A stretch of 64,000 nt of DNA from Planctomycetota bacterium (GTDB taxonomy: Bacteria > Planctomycetota > Planctomycetia > Planctomycetales > Planctomycetaceae). The notes below the pieces were generated by a model. It searched no databases, was not told the DNA's origin, and saw only the letters and a program-made list of their open reading frames with translations. Below, piece by piece: positions 55,880 to 64,000 of this stretch (positions within the stretch are counted from its first letter, which is position 1; each line of letters begins with the position of its first letter). The DNA lies in assembly GCA_018242525.1 (NCBI GenBank), contig JAFEBS010000010.1, positions 318,846 to 382,845 of the forward strand, read 5' to 3'. Made by a program: the position numbers and the translations under genes.

Positions 55880-56668
55880 ATGAACCGTGTGACCCCGGAT
55901 TCCTGGAGCGACCTTCGCGGCATGACGGCGGCCCGCATTGCCTTGGGGCGGTCAGGAGGGAGTTTGCCGACGGCGGAGCTGCTCGACTTTGGCCTGGCGC
56001 ACGCTCGTGCCCGCGACGCCGTGAAGGCACCGTTCGACGTTCAGAAACTGCTGGCTGATCTGCAATCCGCCGGGTTGTCTTCGCTGGTGCTTCGCAGCGC
56101 GGTGGAAAACCGTGACGATTATCTTCGTCGGCCTGATTGGGGGCGACGTCTGAGCGAATCCTCGCGACAACAACTGGTGGCGACGGCCAGCCTCGGTCCG
56201 TTCGATCTATGCTGTGCGATTTCGGATGGACTCTCGTCGCGGGCCACCGACCACGCGATTGCGGTGCTGGCACCTTTGCATGTGTTGCTGATGTCCGAGG
56301 GTTGGCGGATCGCACCGATCGCGGTCGTACCGTTTGGACGAGTTGCCATCCAGGACGAAATTGGCGAGTACCTTGGTGCGACGTTGTCGCTGATGCTGCT
56401 GGGCGAACGACCGGGGCTGGGATCGCCGGACAGCCTGGGAGCGTATTTCGTGCATCATCCGCGGGTTGGAAAGTCGGACGCCGACCGCAACTGCGTTTCC
56501 AACATTCGGCCTGCGGGATTACCACCAGCCGCCGCGGTGGCCACGTTGCATTACTTGCTGAACGCGGCGCGAACGCGCGGAATCAGCGGTGTCACTCTCA
56601 AGGACGAACGACTGCTTGCGGCGCGAGATCCGTCGACAGAACGAGCCCGTTTTCGCGCCAATCCGTAG
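55880..56668 (+). CDS. eutC: Ethanolamine ammonia-lyase, small subunit
   Basis: A 262-residue subunit that helps bind the cobalamin cofactor. Typical parts are TAARIALGRSGGSLPTAELLDFGLAHARARDAVK, DDYLRRPDWGRRLS, SDGLSSRATDHA and ERPGLGSPDSLGAYFVHHPRVGKSDADRNCVSNIRP. GGAG precedes the ATG and it lies 21 bases after eutB, so the two are one operon. EutC often carries an N-terminal extension for microcompartment targeting; none is visible here, in keeping with the lack of shell genes. Confidence 0.95.
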   Translation: MNRVTPDSWSDLRGMTAARIALGRSGGSLPTAELLDFGLAHARARDAVKAPFDVQKLLADLQSAGLSSLVLRSAVENRDDYLRRPDWGRRLSESSRQQLVATASLGPFDLCCAISDGLSSRATDHAIAVLAPLHVLLMSEGWRIAPIAVVPFGRVAIQDEIGEYLGATLSLMLLGERPGLGSPDSLGAYFVHHPRVGKSDADRNCVSNIRPAGLPPAAAVATLHYLLNAARTRGISGVTLKDERLLAARDPSTERARFRANP

Positions 56669-56688
56669 CATCCCGCACGATCGCCCGA

Positions 56689-56952
56689 TTACAGGGATCC
56701 GCCGAGATTGCGGTTGATATCGCGGGCGGTGTCCGACCAGATCAGCTTGTCGATGGCGTTCTCGGTGCTTTCCTGGTCTTTGCCGGCGCGGAGCGCCGAC
56801 GCGGAGTTCCGTGGTGGCTTTGGGATACCTTCTTCAACAGGGGGTTCCCATTGTTCATTCTTGCCAAAGGACTTGCCCAACCCCATCGATGAGCAACCAG
56901 CGGCACCACAGGCAAGGGTGACCAGACAGAGGATTCCGGCAAGTCGGCGCAT
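56689..56952 (-). CDS. Small lipoprotein
   Basis: An 87-residue protein with a lipoprotein signal ending in GAAGC (Cys20). The mature chain is hydrophilic, with a glycine-rich start and a helical C-terminal half (ENAIDKLIWSDTARDINRNLG). It converges with eutC, with a 20-base gap. Similar short lipoproteins occur in planctomycetes; the function is unknown. Confidence 0.75.
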   Translation of the reverse strand: MRRLAGILCLVTLACGAAGCSSMGLGKSFGKNEQWEPPVEEGIPKPPRNSASALRAGKDQESTENAIDKLIWSDTARDINRNLGGSL

Positions 56953-57139
56953 GTCGAACCTTTCGAGTTTTCGAGAGACCGTAAGATCCGCTCGGCGGCA
57001 GTTCCCGTTGTCGTGGAAGGAAGTCGGTCAGAGATCGCCTTGCAAATGACGCCAACGTCGATCAATCTCTGCGGGGACTTATCCCAAATCGCGCAGAATG
57101 TGTCGATATGATCAACCCCGGATCTGGATTGCGAATTCA

Positions 57140-57853
57140 ATGTCGCCGTTGTCTGAACCTCTTGATGTACTTGCAGTTGCTCCCCATCCTGACGACGCGG
57201 AAATCGGCGTTGGAGGGACACTGTTGTGCTGCCTGCGGCAGAAACTGCGGGTGGGGGTGGTCGATTTGACCTCTGGCGAGCCCACGCCGCACGGATCACC
57301 GGCGATTCGCGCCGCAGAAACGGCAGCCGCAACCAGGGTGCTGGGCCTCGATTGGCGACACAATCTGGGTCTGCCCAATCGATCCCTGGAGCCGACGCTG
57401 GAAGCCCGCCGTGCACTGGCGGCAGTGTTCCGCGTGACCCGACCAAAGCTGATCCTGGCACCGTATTGGGAAGACAGTCATCCCGACCATCTGGCGGCGT
57501 CGAGCCTGGTTGATGCCGCACGGTTCTGGTCGAAGTTGTCCCGCAGCGACATTCCCGGTGAGCCGTATCTGCCGCCCCGGATCCTGTACTACTTCAGCAT
57601 CCACCTGCGAATTCACCCCCAGCCCGCGTTTGTCTTCGACATTGGCGAGACAATCGATGCCAAGATGCAGTCGATCCGGTGTTACGAAAGCCAGTTCATC
57701 ACGGGGCGATCCAGCGAGTTCCCGACAGCCCTGGATGACATTCGCGATCGAGCCCGGTACTGGGGATGGAGCATCGGCACGAAGTATGGCGAACCGTTTG
57801 CGAGCCGCGAGTCCGTGCGTATGACGGATTTTCGCGCCGCTATGATGGACTGA
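57140..57853 (+). CDS. bshB1: Bacillithiol biosynthesis deacetylase BshB1-like (PIG-L family)
   Basis: A 237-residue zinc-dependent deacetylase. BshB1 removes acetyl from N-acetylglucosaminyl malate, the second step in bacillithiol synthesis. The metal-binding motifs are VAPHPDDAEIGVGGT (His16, Asp18, Asp19) and the second histidine segment WEDSHPDHLAAS (near residues 110-121). LTSGEPTPHGSPAIRAAETAAA and YESQFITGR are also typical of BshB1 rather than general PIG-L enzymes. The ATG at 57140 is chosen. BshA and BshC are not in the window. A related thiol cannot be excluded. Confidence 0.88.
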   Translation: MSPLSEPLDVLAVAPHPDDAEIGVGGTLLCCLRQKLRVGVVDLTSGEPTPHGSPAIRAAETAAATRVLGLDWRHNLGLPNRSLEPTLEARRALAAVFRVTRPKLILAPYWEDSHPDHLAASSLVDAARFWSKLSRSDIPGEPYLPPRILYYFSIHLRIHPQPAFVFDIGETIDAKMQSIRCYESQFITGRSSEFPTALDDIRDRARYWGWSIGTKYGEPFASRESVRMTDFRAAMMD

Positions 57854-57879
57854 TCACTTTTCACGAACTGGAATCAACC

Positions 57880-58311
57880 ATGTCCGAATCCGCCGAAACA
57901 GATGTCGTAAATGATAACGACGTCAATCACCTACGATTGCTGTCGATTTTTCATTATGTCGTGGCGGCACTGATGGGGATGTTTACCTGTTTCCCGGGGA
58001 TCTATGTGGTCATGGGGACCGTATTCCTGACGAATCCGCCTCAACAGCCGGTCCAGAATCCGGAAGAGCTGAAAATGATTGGCGGGTTCTTCCTTGCGTT
58101 TGGGCTCCTGTTTGTCGTGATCCAACTGGCACTCGCCATCGCCCTGTTCGTGGCCGGGAAGTCAATTTCGACTCGCCGGCGTTATACGTACTGCATGATC
58201 GTGGCGGCCATCAGTTGCCTGTTCTTTCCATTCGGTACCGCGTTGGGAGTCTGCACGCTGATCGTTCTTTCCCGCGCCTCGGTGAAGAAACTGTACGAAC
58301 TCGCGAACTAA
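57880..58311 (+). CDS. Membrane protein with three helices, unknown function
   Basis: A 143-residue protein. Helices are predicted near residues 20-46 (LLSIFHYVVAALMGMFTCFPGIYVVMG), 65-92 (MIGGFFLAFGLLFVVIQLALAIALFVAG) and 104-132. The N-terminus is acidic and the C-terminus basic (SRASVKKLYELAN). This layout is seen in many planctomycete hypothetical proteins of similar size. It begins 27 bases after bshB1, so it may be co-transcribed. It overlaps by 4 bases the end of the amidohydrolase gene on the opposite strand. Confidence 0.75.
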   Translation: MSESAETDVVNDNDVNHLRLLSIFHYVVAALMGMFTCFPGIYVVMGTVFLTNPPQQPVQNPEELKMIGGFFLAFGLLFVVIQLALAIALFVAGKSISTRRRYTYCMIVAAISCLFFPFGTALGVCTLIVLSRASVKKLYELAN

Positions 58312-59243
58312 CTCCACCGATACGCCGCCTTCGCGTTCTTCGCAAAAAACTTCTCCGTGGCGGCGCGCCCCTTCGACTGAAAGAACTCAGAGACGATTTT
58401 CAGCACGGTGGCGTAGTCGCCTGCTCGATCACTGACTGGCCAGTTACTGCCATATATCAATCGATCTTCGCCCCACGTTTGCCAGACGGATTCCAGAATG
58501 GGAAAGTAGTACTGTGGATCTTTGGGAGCGGTCCGGCCATCGCGAGCGGCACTCTCGACCAACGCCGACACCTTCAGGAACACCTGCTTGTGACGCGCGG
58601 CTGCCTGCATCCCGGCCTGCCATTCGGCATTCAGGTGGGGGCCATCAATCTTCACGTTGGCCAGATGGTTGATGACAATCCTCAAGTCGGGCAGTTTCGT
58701 GGCGAGTTGATCGACAAGTGGCAACAGTTCAGGGCCGCCATTGATGTCCAATTCCAGATCCGCATCGGCCAGTCGTTTGATGTCCGCCAGAAACTCGGCT
58801 TTGTCGAGCCCCGTTTTCAGGGGCCCCGAATTCACGCGGATCCCGCGAAACCGTCGATTGGCGGCGAACCGTTTGACGTGACCGGCAAACTCCGGCTTGC
58901 CGGGCGTCAGGTTGCCGACCAGCCCCAGGACGAATGGATCGTGGTCGGCAATATCCAGGACCCATTGATTGTCTTCGACCCACGGACTGGCTTCGACAAT
59001 GACGGTTCCCGTCACACCCAACGGCTTCGCAAATGCCTCGAAATGTTCCGGCAAGACTTGGCGATAAAGCGACTTGTCATCCTTTCCGGGCCACGGAACC
59101 CCCTGAGGTCGCTGGGGATCGTAGAAGTGGGTGTGCGTATCCACAATCGGATAACCGGGCCCGGCTGCCGCGGCGAATGGCCACATCGATGCTGCGGCCG
59201 CCAGACCCAGGCTGCCCGCCAGAAACTCCCGTCGCGTCGTCAT
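58308..59243 (-). CDS. Secreted amidohydrolase (amidohydrolase 2 family)
   Basis: About 311 residues. A Tat leader (TTRREFLAGSLGLAAAASMWPFA) precedes a TIM-barrel metal-dependent hydrolase domain. The metal-binding DTHTHFYDP lies near residue 35, a VINHLANVKIDG histidine strand near residue 190, and the ending RLIYGSNWPVSDRAG contains the family's C-terminal motif. It resembles gluconolactonase- or dicarboxylate-decarboxylase-like amidohydrolases; the substrate is not clear. The ATG at 59243 is chosen because the Tat motif follows directly. Confidence 0.88.
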   Translation of the reverse strand: MTTRREFLAGSLGLAAAASMWPFAAAAGPGYPIVDTHTHFYDPQRPQGVPWPGKDDKSLYRQVLPEHFEAFAKPLGVTGTVIVEASPWVEDNQWVLDIADHDPFVLGLVGNLTPGKPEFAGHVKRFAANRRFRGIRVNSGPLKTGLDKAEFLADIKRLADADLELDINGGPELLPLVDQLATKLPDLRIVINHLANVKIDGPHLNAEWQAGMQAAARHKQVFLKVSALVESAARDGRTAPKDPQYYFPILESVWQTWGEDRLIYGSNWPVSDRAGDYATVLKIVSEFFQSKGRAATEKFFAKNAKAAYRWS

Positions 59244-59330
59244 GGTGAATCCTCTCGAAGCGTGTCCGTCACGGCTCCCTCCGATACGGGGAGTGTCCAC
59301 CGACCGCAGCATGCCGTCTTTGACGACAAC

Positions 59331-59720
59331 TCACAACATAAACCGCCCCGGCAGCAGTACGTTCAACGTGTATTCGGCGACCTGTTCCGGGTGCTGGATG
59401 TCCACGACCCAGATTGGCAGATCGTCACAGAACTCGGCCAGCACCTGTCGACATGCGCCACACGGCAGGGCTCCCCCGTCAGTGACCAGGGCCAGTGCCT
59501 GAAACCGGATGTGTCCCTGCGCGACGGCGGCGAACGCGGCCGTCCGTTCCGCGCAGATGGTCATTCCATAGGAGGCATTTTCGACATTGCATCCGGCAAT
59601 GATCTGCCCGGATTCTGCGAGCAAAGCCGCTCCGACCCGAAAATTGGAATAGGGGGCATACGCCTGGTGACGAACGGCCAGCGCGGCGGCGATCAAGCGC
59701 GAGCGATCTTCCAAGTTCAT
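59331..59720 (-). CDS. cdd: Cytidine deaminase
   Basis: A 129-residue homotetrameric-type cytidine deaminase that converts cytidine to uridine in pyrimidine salvage. The zinc site is intact: ICAERTA with Cys56 and Glu58, and PCGACRQ with Cys87 and Cys90. AYAPYSNFRVGAAL and GCNVENASYG contact the substrate. GGAG precedes the ATG at 59720. It lies downstream of ilvC on the same strand, beyond a terminator-like hairpin. Confidence 0.95.
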   Translation of the reverse strand: MNLEDRSRLIAAALAVRHQAYAPYSNFRVGAALLAESGQIIAGCNVENASYGMTICAERTAAFAAVAQGHIRFQALALVTDGGALPCGACRQVLAEFCDDLPIWVVDIQHPEQVAEYTLNVLLPGRFML

Positions 59721-59755
59721 CGGCCGGACTCCAAGACGTAATCCCGTGAACCAAA

Positions 59756-59790
59756 CAACGCCCGCGATCAGGGATCGCGGGCGTTGTGAA
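59756..59790 (-). terminator. Rho-independent terminator of ilvC
   Basis: A perfect 14-base stem, CAACGCCCGCGATC (59756-59769) with GATCGCGGGCGTTG (59773-59786) and a three-base loop, lies 66 bases after the ilvC stop. On the minus strand it is followed by TTTGGTT. Confidence 0.85.
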
Positions 59791-59851
59791 CTTCGTCGTC
59801 GTCGACGCTGCGGGTGACTTGAGTCACCTGCAGGCGCTGGCGAAACAACGA

Positions 59852-60856
59852 TTAATATTCCTTGGCGTTGATCCACTTCATCATGCGGCGCAGTTGCTTG
59901 CCAGTCTCTTCAATGTGATGAGACCGTTCGCGGCGCTTGATGGCCTGGAACGTGGGCTGGTTGGCCTTGTTTTCCAGGATCCATTCCTTGGCGAACTGGC
60001 CGGTCTGGATTTCATGCAGGATCTTCTTCATCTCGGCCTTGGTCTGTTCGGTGACGATCCGGGGGCCGCGGGTGTAGTCGCCGAATTCGGCCGTGTTCGA
60101 CACGCTGTACCGCATGTAGTTCAGGCCCCCCTGGTAGAACAGGTCGACGATCAGCTTCAGTTCGTGCATGCACTCGAAATAGGCCATTTCGGGCTGGTAG
60201 CCTGCTTCGACCAGGGTCTCGAACGCCGCCTTGATCAGGGCGCTGACGCCGCCACACAGGACGACTTGCTCACCGAACAGGTCGGTTTCGGTTTCTTCGG
60301 CGATTGTGGTTTCGATCACACCACCGCGAGTTCCGCCGATCCCCTTGGCATACGCCAGGGCCAGTTGACGGCTTTTTTCAGACGCACCGGGGCTCAGCGC
60401 GATCAGGCTGGGAACGCCGCCACCCTTTTCGTATTCGCTGCGGACCAGGTGTCCAGGTCCCTTGGGGGCCACCAGGGCGCAGTCCACTCCTTCGGGCGGA
60501 ATCACCTGGCCGAAATGCAGGTTGAATCCGTGCGAGCACATCAGCAGGGCGCCGGGCTTCAGGTTGGGCTTGATGTCGTTCTTGTAGGCATCACCCTGGA
60601 CTTCGTCGGGCAGCAGGATATTGACCAGGTCAGCGACCTTGGTTGCTTCGGCCAGCGAAACCGGCTTGAAACCATGGCTGACGGCCAGGTCATAGTTCTT
60701 GCTTCCCGGACGTTGTCCGATGACGACGGTACAACCGCTGTCACGCAGGTTCTGGGCCTGAGCGTGGCCCTGGCTGCCGTAGCCCAGGATGGAAATCGTC
60801 TTTCCCTTCAGCAGGGACAGATCGGCATCGTCGTCGTAGTAAACCTTCGCAGCCAT
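59852..60856 (-). CDS. ilvC: Ketol-acid reductoisomerase (NADP-dependent type I)
   Basis: A 334-residue enzyme of valine, leucine and isoleucine synthesis. The Rossmann motif is [13 protein letters not shown] (residues 24-36), followed by GQRPGSKN with the arginine and serine residues that bind the NADPH phosphate. The C-terminal domain has [32 protein letters not shown] and [12 protein letters not shown], with the magnesium-binding acidic residues. Length fits the short class I form. It follows ilvN by 101 bases. Confidence 0.96.
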   Translation of the reverse strand: MAAKVYYDDDADLSLLKGKTISILGYGSQGHAQAQNLRDSGCTVVIGQRPGSKNYDLAVSHGFKPVSLAEATKVADLVNILLPDEVQGDAYKNDIKPNLKPGALLMCSHGFNLHFGQVIPPEGVDCALVAPKGPGHLVRSEYEKGGGVPSLIALSPGASEKSRQLALAYAKGIGGTRGGVIETTIAEETETDLFGEQVVLCGGVSALIKAAFETLVEAGYQPEMAYFECMHELKLIVDLFYQGGLNYMRYSVSNTAEFGDYTRGPRIVTEQTKAEMKKILHEIQTGQFAKEWILENKANQPTFQAIKRRERSHHIEETGKQLRRMMKWINAKEY

Positions 60857-60957
60857 TGTGCATCTCGAATGGAAAAGAGGAGGGTGGACAGGTCAGTGAT
60901 TCCGCGGAACTGGACGTCGGCTACTGCCACGCAATCCCGCTCTTGTTAGTACAGGAA

Positions 60958-61497
60958 TCAGCCGTTGATGACGGCTTCTTCATAAGCAGGGGGCGGTTGC
61001 AACGCGGATTCGATCGAAAGTGCCGACGCGCGCGACAGGGCGACACGGCCGGTCCGCACCATTTCGATGATTCCGTACGGACGCATCAGATTGATGAAGG
61101 CCGTCAGCTTTCCTTCGGACCCGGAAATCTCGACGATCACATGATCCTCACCGATGTCGACGATCTTGCCGCGGAAGACTTCGACCATTTCCCGGATTTC
61201 GCTGCGGGTTCCCCCCGTGGCGGTCACCTTGATCAACATCAGGTCCCGTTCGACAATGTCCTGGTTCTGGTAATCCACCACCTTGACGACCGTGACGATC
61301 TTTTCCAGTTGCTTGCGGACCTGATCCAGCACCTTGTCATCGCCGGTGACGACAAACGTGATTCGGCTGAAGGCCGGATCTTCGGTCTCGCCGACAGCCA
61401 GGCTTTCGATATTAAACGCGCGCGAGGCGAGCATGCCGGAAATATGAGCCAGCACACCAGGCTGATTCATCACCATCGCGGACAACACATGCTTCAT
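60958..61497 (-). CDS. ilvN: Acetolactate synthase small (regulatory) subunit
   Basis: A 179-residue protein. The N-terminal ACT domain has the valine-binding pattern MNQPGVLAHISGMLASRAFNIESLAVG, and the C-terminal ACT-like domain has MVEVFRGKIVDIGEDHVIVEISGSEGKL. It gives valine feedback control to the catalytic subunit IlvB. The catalytic subunit gene is not next to it in this window, which is less usual. The ATG at 61497 is chosen as the start of homology. It is followed by ilvC. Confidence 0.95.
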   Translation of the reverse strand: MKHVLSAMVMNQPGVLAHISGMLASRAFNIESLAVGETEDPAFSRITFVVTGDDKVLDQVRKQLEKIVTVVKVVDYQNQDIVERDLMLIKVTATGGTRSEIREMVEVFRGKIVDIGEDHVIVEISGSEGKLTAFINLMRPYGIIEMVRTGRVALSRASALSIESALQPPPAYEEAVING

Positions 61498-61744
61498 CGA
61501 ACAAGAACTTTCCAGACAAGAAGGCAACCTTGAGGCAGACAGGCCAACGAGTTACGGTGATCTCCGTGGATCGTTGCCGCCAAATCCAAACGGATTGACG
61601 CCCCAGACAGACCGGTCATTTCAGGGTCGCAACGGCGACACCGACGATCGGACAACCAGCCCCAGCTTAGCGCAAGGTCAGACATGTTATTCGGCAGCCG
61701 GGGTGGACACAAGCATTACTCGTGATTCACCCGCTGAAAGTGAG

Positions 61745-62062
61745 TCAGTCTGAGGTGCTGCTGGCGAATTCCGGAGCATTCAGGCTGGGAAAACGTTCCC
61801 GATAAAACCACCGCTCCCACCAGCGAGCCGGACGCAACCGGGGATCGTCGGCTTCGACATCGTGGTGCTTGCCACGTCGAGTCACGAGCATCACATGCCC
61901 ATCCGACCGGACCTCAGCGACGGTCCAGAATTTCTCGATCTGGTAAGAATAGGTCTCACCAGCCGGAGCGGGGTGCAGATGCTTGGCGCGGGGTCCGGGG
62001 TGCGGACTGTTCTTACTCATCATGAAAATGACCGGCTCACCGACCCGAAACGCGTGCTGCAT
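61745..62062 (-). CDS. Conserved hypothetical planctomycete protein
   Basis: A 105-residue basic protein with MQHAFRVGEPVIFMMSKNS at the start and RRGKHHDVEADDPRLRPARWWERWFYRERFP at the end. The proline/histidine-rich middle reads PHPGPRAKHLHPAPAGETYSYQ. Its even charge pattern and the WTVAEVRSDGHVMLVTRRGK core suggest a small beta-barrel domain. I recognise it as a type of protein seen in other planctomycetes, but it has no known function. The AGAGGCGGG ribosome binding site supports the ATG at 62062. It is divergent from the phosphohexomutase gene. Confidence 0.75.
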   Translation of the reverse strand: MQHAFRVGEPVIFMMSKNSPHPGPRAKHLHPAPAGETYSYQIEKFWTVAEVRSDGHVMLVTRRGKHHDVEADDPRLRPARWWERWFYRERFPSLNAPEFASSTSD

Positions 62063-62320
62063 GTCTGCCCGCCTCTGACAAAGCCAACAAACAGAATCAG
62101 AAGAGATTATGCGCCACATCAGGTTGTGACAAGTCCGATACTGGTCTTGACGACGCGGTTTGGCCCAAAAAATGCAAGTTTTCTCCGCAAAACAGACCAA
62201 ACCAAGCCCGATTTGGCGTTTCATCGGGATTCCGAATTGGCTAGAACGAGCGCGCAGGACGCTGGTCCTGGTCTGTCTCGTAAGATGTGGGAAGTCTGTC
62301 AAAACCTTCAAGGATCAGGA

Positions 62321-63667
62321 ATGACCGAACGGATTCTGAGTATTTCCGGACTGCGCGGCGTTGTTGGAGGGGGCCTGGATCCGGAATATGTGACCCGGTT
62401 CGCCGCGTCGCTGGGCACGATGCTCGGTGGCGGAGCGATCGTGCTGTCCCGCGACGGTCGGTCCACCGGCGAAATGCTGACACACGCAGTCCTGGCTGGA
62501 CTGATGGCCACCGGGTGCCGTGTCATCGATCTGGGAATCGCGTCGACACCGACCTGTGGAGTGATGGTCACGGCTCTCCAGGCGGCTGGCGGATTGCAAC
62601 TGACTGCCAGCCACAATCCGATCGAATGGAATGGTCTGAAGCCGTTTTCACCGCGCGGTTCCGTCTTCGACAAGGCGCTGGGTGAAAAACTGTTGTCTGT
62701 CCTGGAATCCGGCCCCGTTTACCGGCCGTGGAACGGCCTGGGATCGGTCGAGTCCGTCGGTACGGACAATAGCGAGCATCTGCAGCGAGTTTACAAGCTG
62801 GTGGACGTGGCGGCGATCCGTCAACGGCGATTCAAAGTGGTGCTCGACTGCAACCACGGTTCTGGATCCGTCCTGGGTCCCCGGATGCTGCGAGAACTCG
62901 GCTGCGACGTTGTCGTCATGGGAGAATCCCCGGACGGACAGTTTGAACATCCCGCCGAGCCATTGAAGGAAAACCTGACCACACTGATATCCGCTGTTGT
63001 CGCCAACGGTGCCGACGTCGGATTCGCCCAGGATCCGGATGCGGATCGCCTGGCGATCGTCGACAACACCGGCCGCTATATCGGGGAAGAATTGACGCTG
63101 GGCGTCTGTGCCGATCACGTTCTGTCGCGCCAGCAGGGGCCGGTGGTCGTCAATGGTTCCACCAGCCGCGTGACTGCCGACATCGCCGCCAAATACGGAT
63201 GTCCCTTCCACCGCTCTCATGTCGGCGAAGCCAACGTCGTTTCCAAAATGATCGACGTTCAAGCGCTGTTGGGTGGAGAAGGGAACGGCGGAGTGATCGA
63301 GCCCCGAGTTGGGTTCGTCCGCGACAGCTTCGTCAGCATGGCCTATGTCCTGGACGGACTCGTCAGCCGACAGACGACTCTCGCAGACTGGGTGGACACT
63401 TTGCCCCGATACACGATTGTCAAAGACAAGCTGCATTGCCCGCGCGAACGAGTCGACCGCGCCTGTGCCGCCCTCAGGTCCGCGTACGGTACCGCAACTG
63501 CGACAGCAGGGGACGGACTGCGACTGGACTGGCCGGACCGCTGGGTCCAGGTCCGGGCGAGCAACACGGAACCGATCATTCGCGTGATCGCAGAAGCCCC
63601 CAACCCCGAGACCGCCAATGAACTCTGTGCAGAAGCCGTCGAACTGGCGAAACTCGCGGTAGCCTAA
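62321..63667 (+). CDS. Phosphohexomutase (phosphoglucosamine/phosphomannomutase family)
   Basis: A 448-residue enzyme of the alpha-D-phosphohexomutase superfamily that moves phosphate between C1 and C6 of sugars. All four active-site loops are present: TASHNP with the phosphoserine Ser97 (residues 95-100), the magnesium-binding DPDADR (238-243), the sugar-binding GEGNGGV near residue 320, and the phosphate-binding RASNTEPIIR near residue 415. By size and motifs it is close to GlmM or ManB; the exact substrate cannot be decided. The ATG at 62321 is preceded by AGGA. The frame extends upstream for about 150 codons without homology. Confidence 0.92.
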   Translation: MTERILSISGLRGVVGGGLDPEYVTRFAASLGTMLGGGAIVLSRDGRSTGEMLTHAVLAGLMATGCRVIDLGIASTPTCGVMVTALQAAGGLQLTASHNPIEWNGLKPFSPRGSVFDKALGEKLLSVLESGPVYRPWNGLGSVESVGTDNSEHLQRVYKLVDVAAIRQRRFKVVLDCNHGSGSVLGPRMLRELGCDVVVMGESPDGQFEHPAEPLKENLTTLISAVVANGADVGFAQDPDADRLAIVDNTGRYIGEELTLGVCADHVLSRQQGPVVVNGSTSRVTADIAAKYGCPFHRSHVGEANVVSKMIDVQALLGGEGNGGVIEPRVGFVRDSFVSMAYVLDGLVSRQTTLADWVDTLPRYTIVKDKLHCPRERVDRACAALRSAYGTATATAGDGLRLDWPDRWVQVRASNTEPIIRVIAEAPNPETANELCAEAVELAKLAVA

Positions 63668-63671
63668 GACA

Positions 63672-64000
63672 TCACCCAGACAACTCGCCCACGCGAACGA
63701 CATTCAATTCAGGCCGCGTCGCCAGATCGACTTCGCGCAGGTCCGGTGGATCCTGTTCGAGATCCATCGCGACGATGATGGGGCGGTCCACGGATTCGGG
63801 GTTGCTGCGGATCACGCGACCGACCCGACCATCATTCAGCCAGACACAGGAGCCGACCGGATACAGCGAGACCACTCGCAACAGGCTTCGGACGGCCGCC
63901 GCGTCAAAGCGGCCACGGGGGGCGGCGAACAGGATTTCTTCCATGGCTCGAAATGGATCATGTGGCGGCCGATGAGGGCGGGGGGCAAGCATCCCCAAGA
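63672..64000 (-). CDS. C-terminal part of an HD-GYP-like phosphohydrolase (5' part outside the window)
   Basis: Only the last 108 or so residues are visible, and the frame is open to the window edge. The sequence HRPPHDPFRAMEEILFAAPRG, FDAAAVRSLLRVVSLYPVGS, then WLNDGRVGRVIRSNPESVDRPIIV fits the end of HD-GYP domain proteins, where the HD-GYP core is followed by a small beta domain with a LYPVGS.V.L.DGR.G.V pattern. Such enzymes hydrolyse cyclic di-GMP. The catalytic HD motif would lie upstream outside the window, so the function is not confirmed. It converges with the phosphohexomutase gene with a 4-base gap. Confidence 0.75.
   Translation of the reverse strand, partial: LGMLAPRPHRPPHDPFRAMEEILFAAPRGRFDAAAVRSLLRVVSLYPVGSCVWLNDGRVGRVIRSNPESVDRPIIVAMDLEQDPPDLREVDLATRPELNVVRVGELSG

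Noticed and set aside
61498..61744. Possible attenuator or T-box leader upstream of ilvN
   Set aside because: No leader peptide rich in Val/Leu/Ile and no T-box core sequence were found.

Overview
The window comes from a bacterium of the phylum Planctomycetota, most likely the order Planctomycetales. The evidence is the density of families typical of that group. There are two DUF1559 proteins with a prepilin-type N-terminus, two planctomycete cytochromes (DUF1592/DUF1588), a DUF1552 protein, a DUF1080 protein, a CRTAC1 protein, the small basic protein next to ffh, a formylmethanofuran dehydrogenase subunit A (fhcA) and Tat-type leaders. Base composition is moderately GC-rich and even. No rRNA, tRNA, CRISPR array, integrase or transposase was found, so this is mostly ordinary chromosome. 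Small intergenic palindromic repeats and two decayed genes are scattered through it.

Layout. 1-4.1 kb: a Cys-rich protein, a membrane protein, a secreted TIM-barrel protein, and an ECF sigma / membrane protein / signal peptidase I operon. 4.3-10.2 kb: a translationally coupled minus-strand operon of MoxR ATPase, planctomycete cytochrome, DUF1552 protein and a propeller-like protein. 10.4-15.6 kb: polyprenyl diphosphate synthase, then rplS, trmD, rpsP and ffh (the classical order without rimM) and the small basic protein. 15.9-23.4 kb: GH3 protein, secreted hypothetical, frameshifted remnant, DUF167, a small lipoprotein, and a TPR/CRTAC1 pair. 23.4-27.4 kb: DUF1854 with an ABC exporter of the kind linked to cyanophycin metabolism, then DUF1559. 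27.6-35.8 kb: SLC13 permease, fumC, a DUF3592-like protein, a ZIP transporter, pyrophosphatase and a protein with an acidic tail. 36.2-41.7 kb: hsp20 behind a probable sigma-54 promoter, hemP, DUF1559, hpnE, a K+ channel with RCK domain, and a broken sir2. 41.8-52.7 kb: a 1197-residue membrane protein, pspA, a second planctomycete cytochrome, fhcA, and a DUF1080-rhodanese fusion. 52.8-64 kb: ethanolamine permease opposite eutBC, bshB1, a Tat amidohydrolase, cytidine deaminase, ilvN-ilvC, a phosphohexomutase, and the end of an HD-GYP-like gene.

Working together: ffh, rpsP, trmD and rplS serve protein targeting and translation. The permease and EutBC take up ethanolamine and split it with adenosylcobalamin. 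IlvN and IlvC belong to branched-chain amino acid synthesis. FhcA belongs to tetrahydromethanopterin-linked C1 transfer. HpnE and the prenyl synthase belong to isoprenoid metabolism. BshB1 indicates bacillithiol or a related thiol. No single strikingly new system is obvious. The best leads are the sigma-54-type hsp20 promoter with a hairpin at the predicted mRNA 5' end, the MoxR-cytochrome-DUF1552 operon, the ABC/DUF1854 pair split by a palindrome, and the two genes broken by single-G indels. All functions are inferred from sequence by eye; no database search was run.
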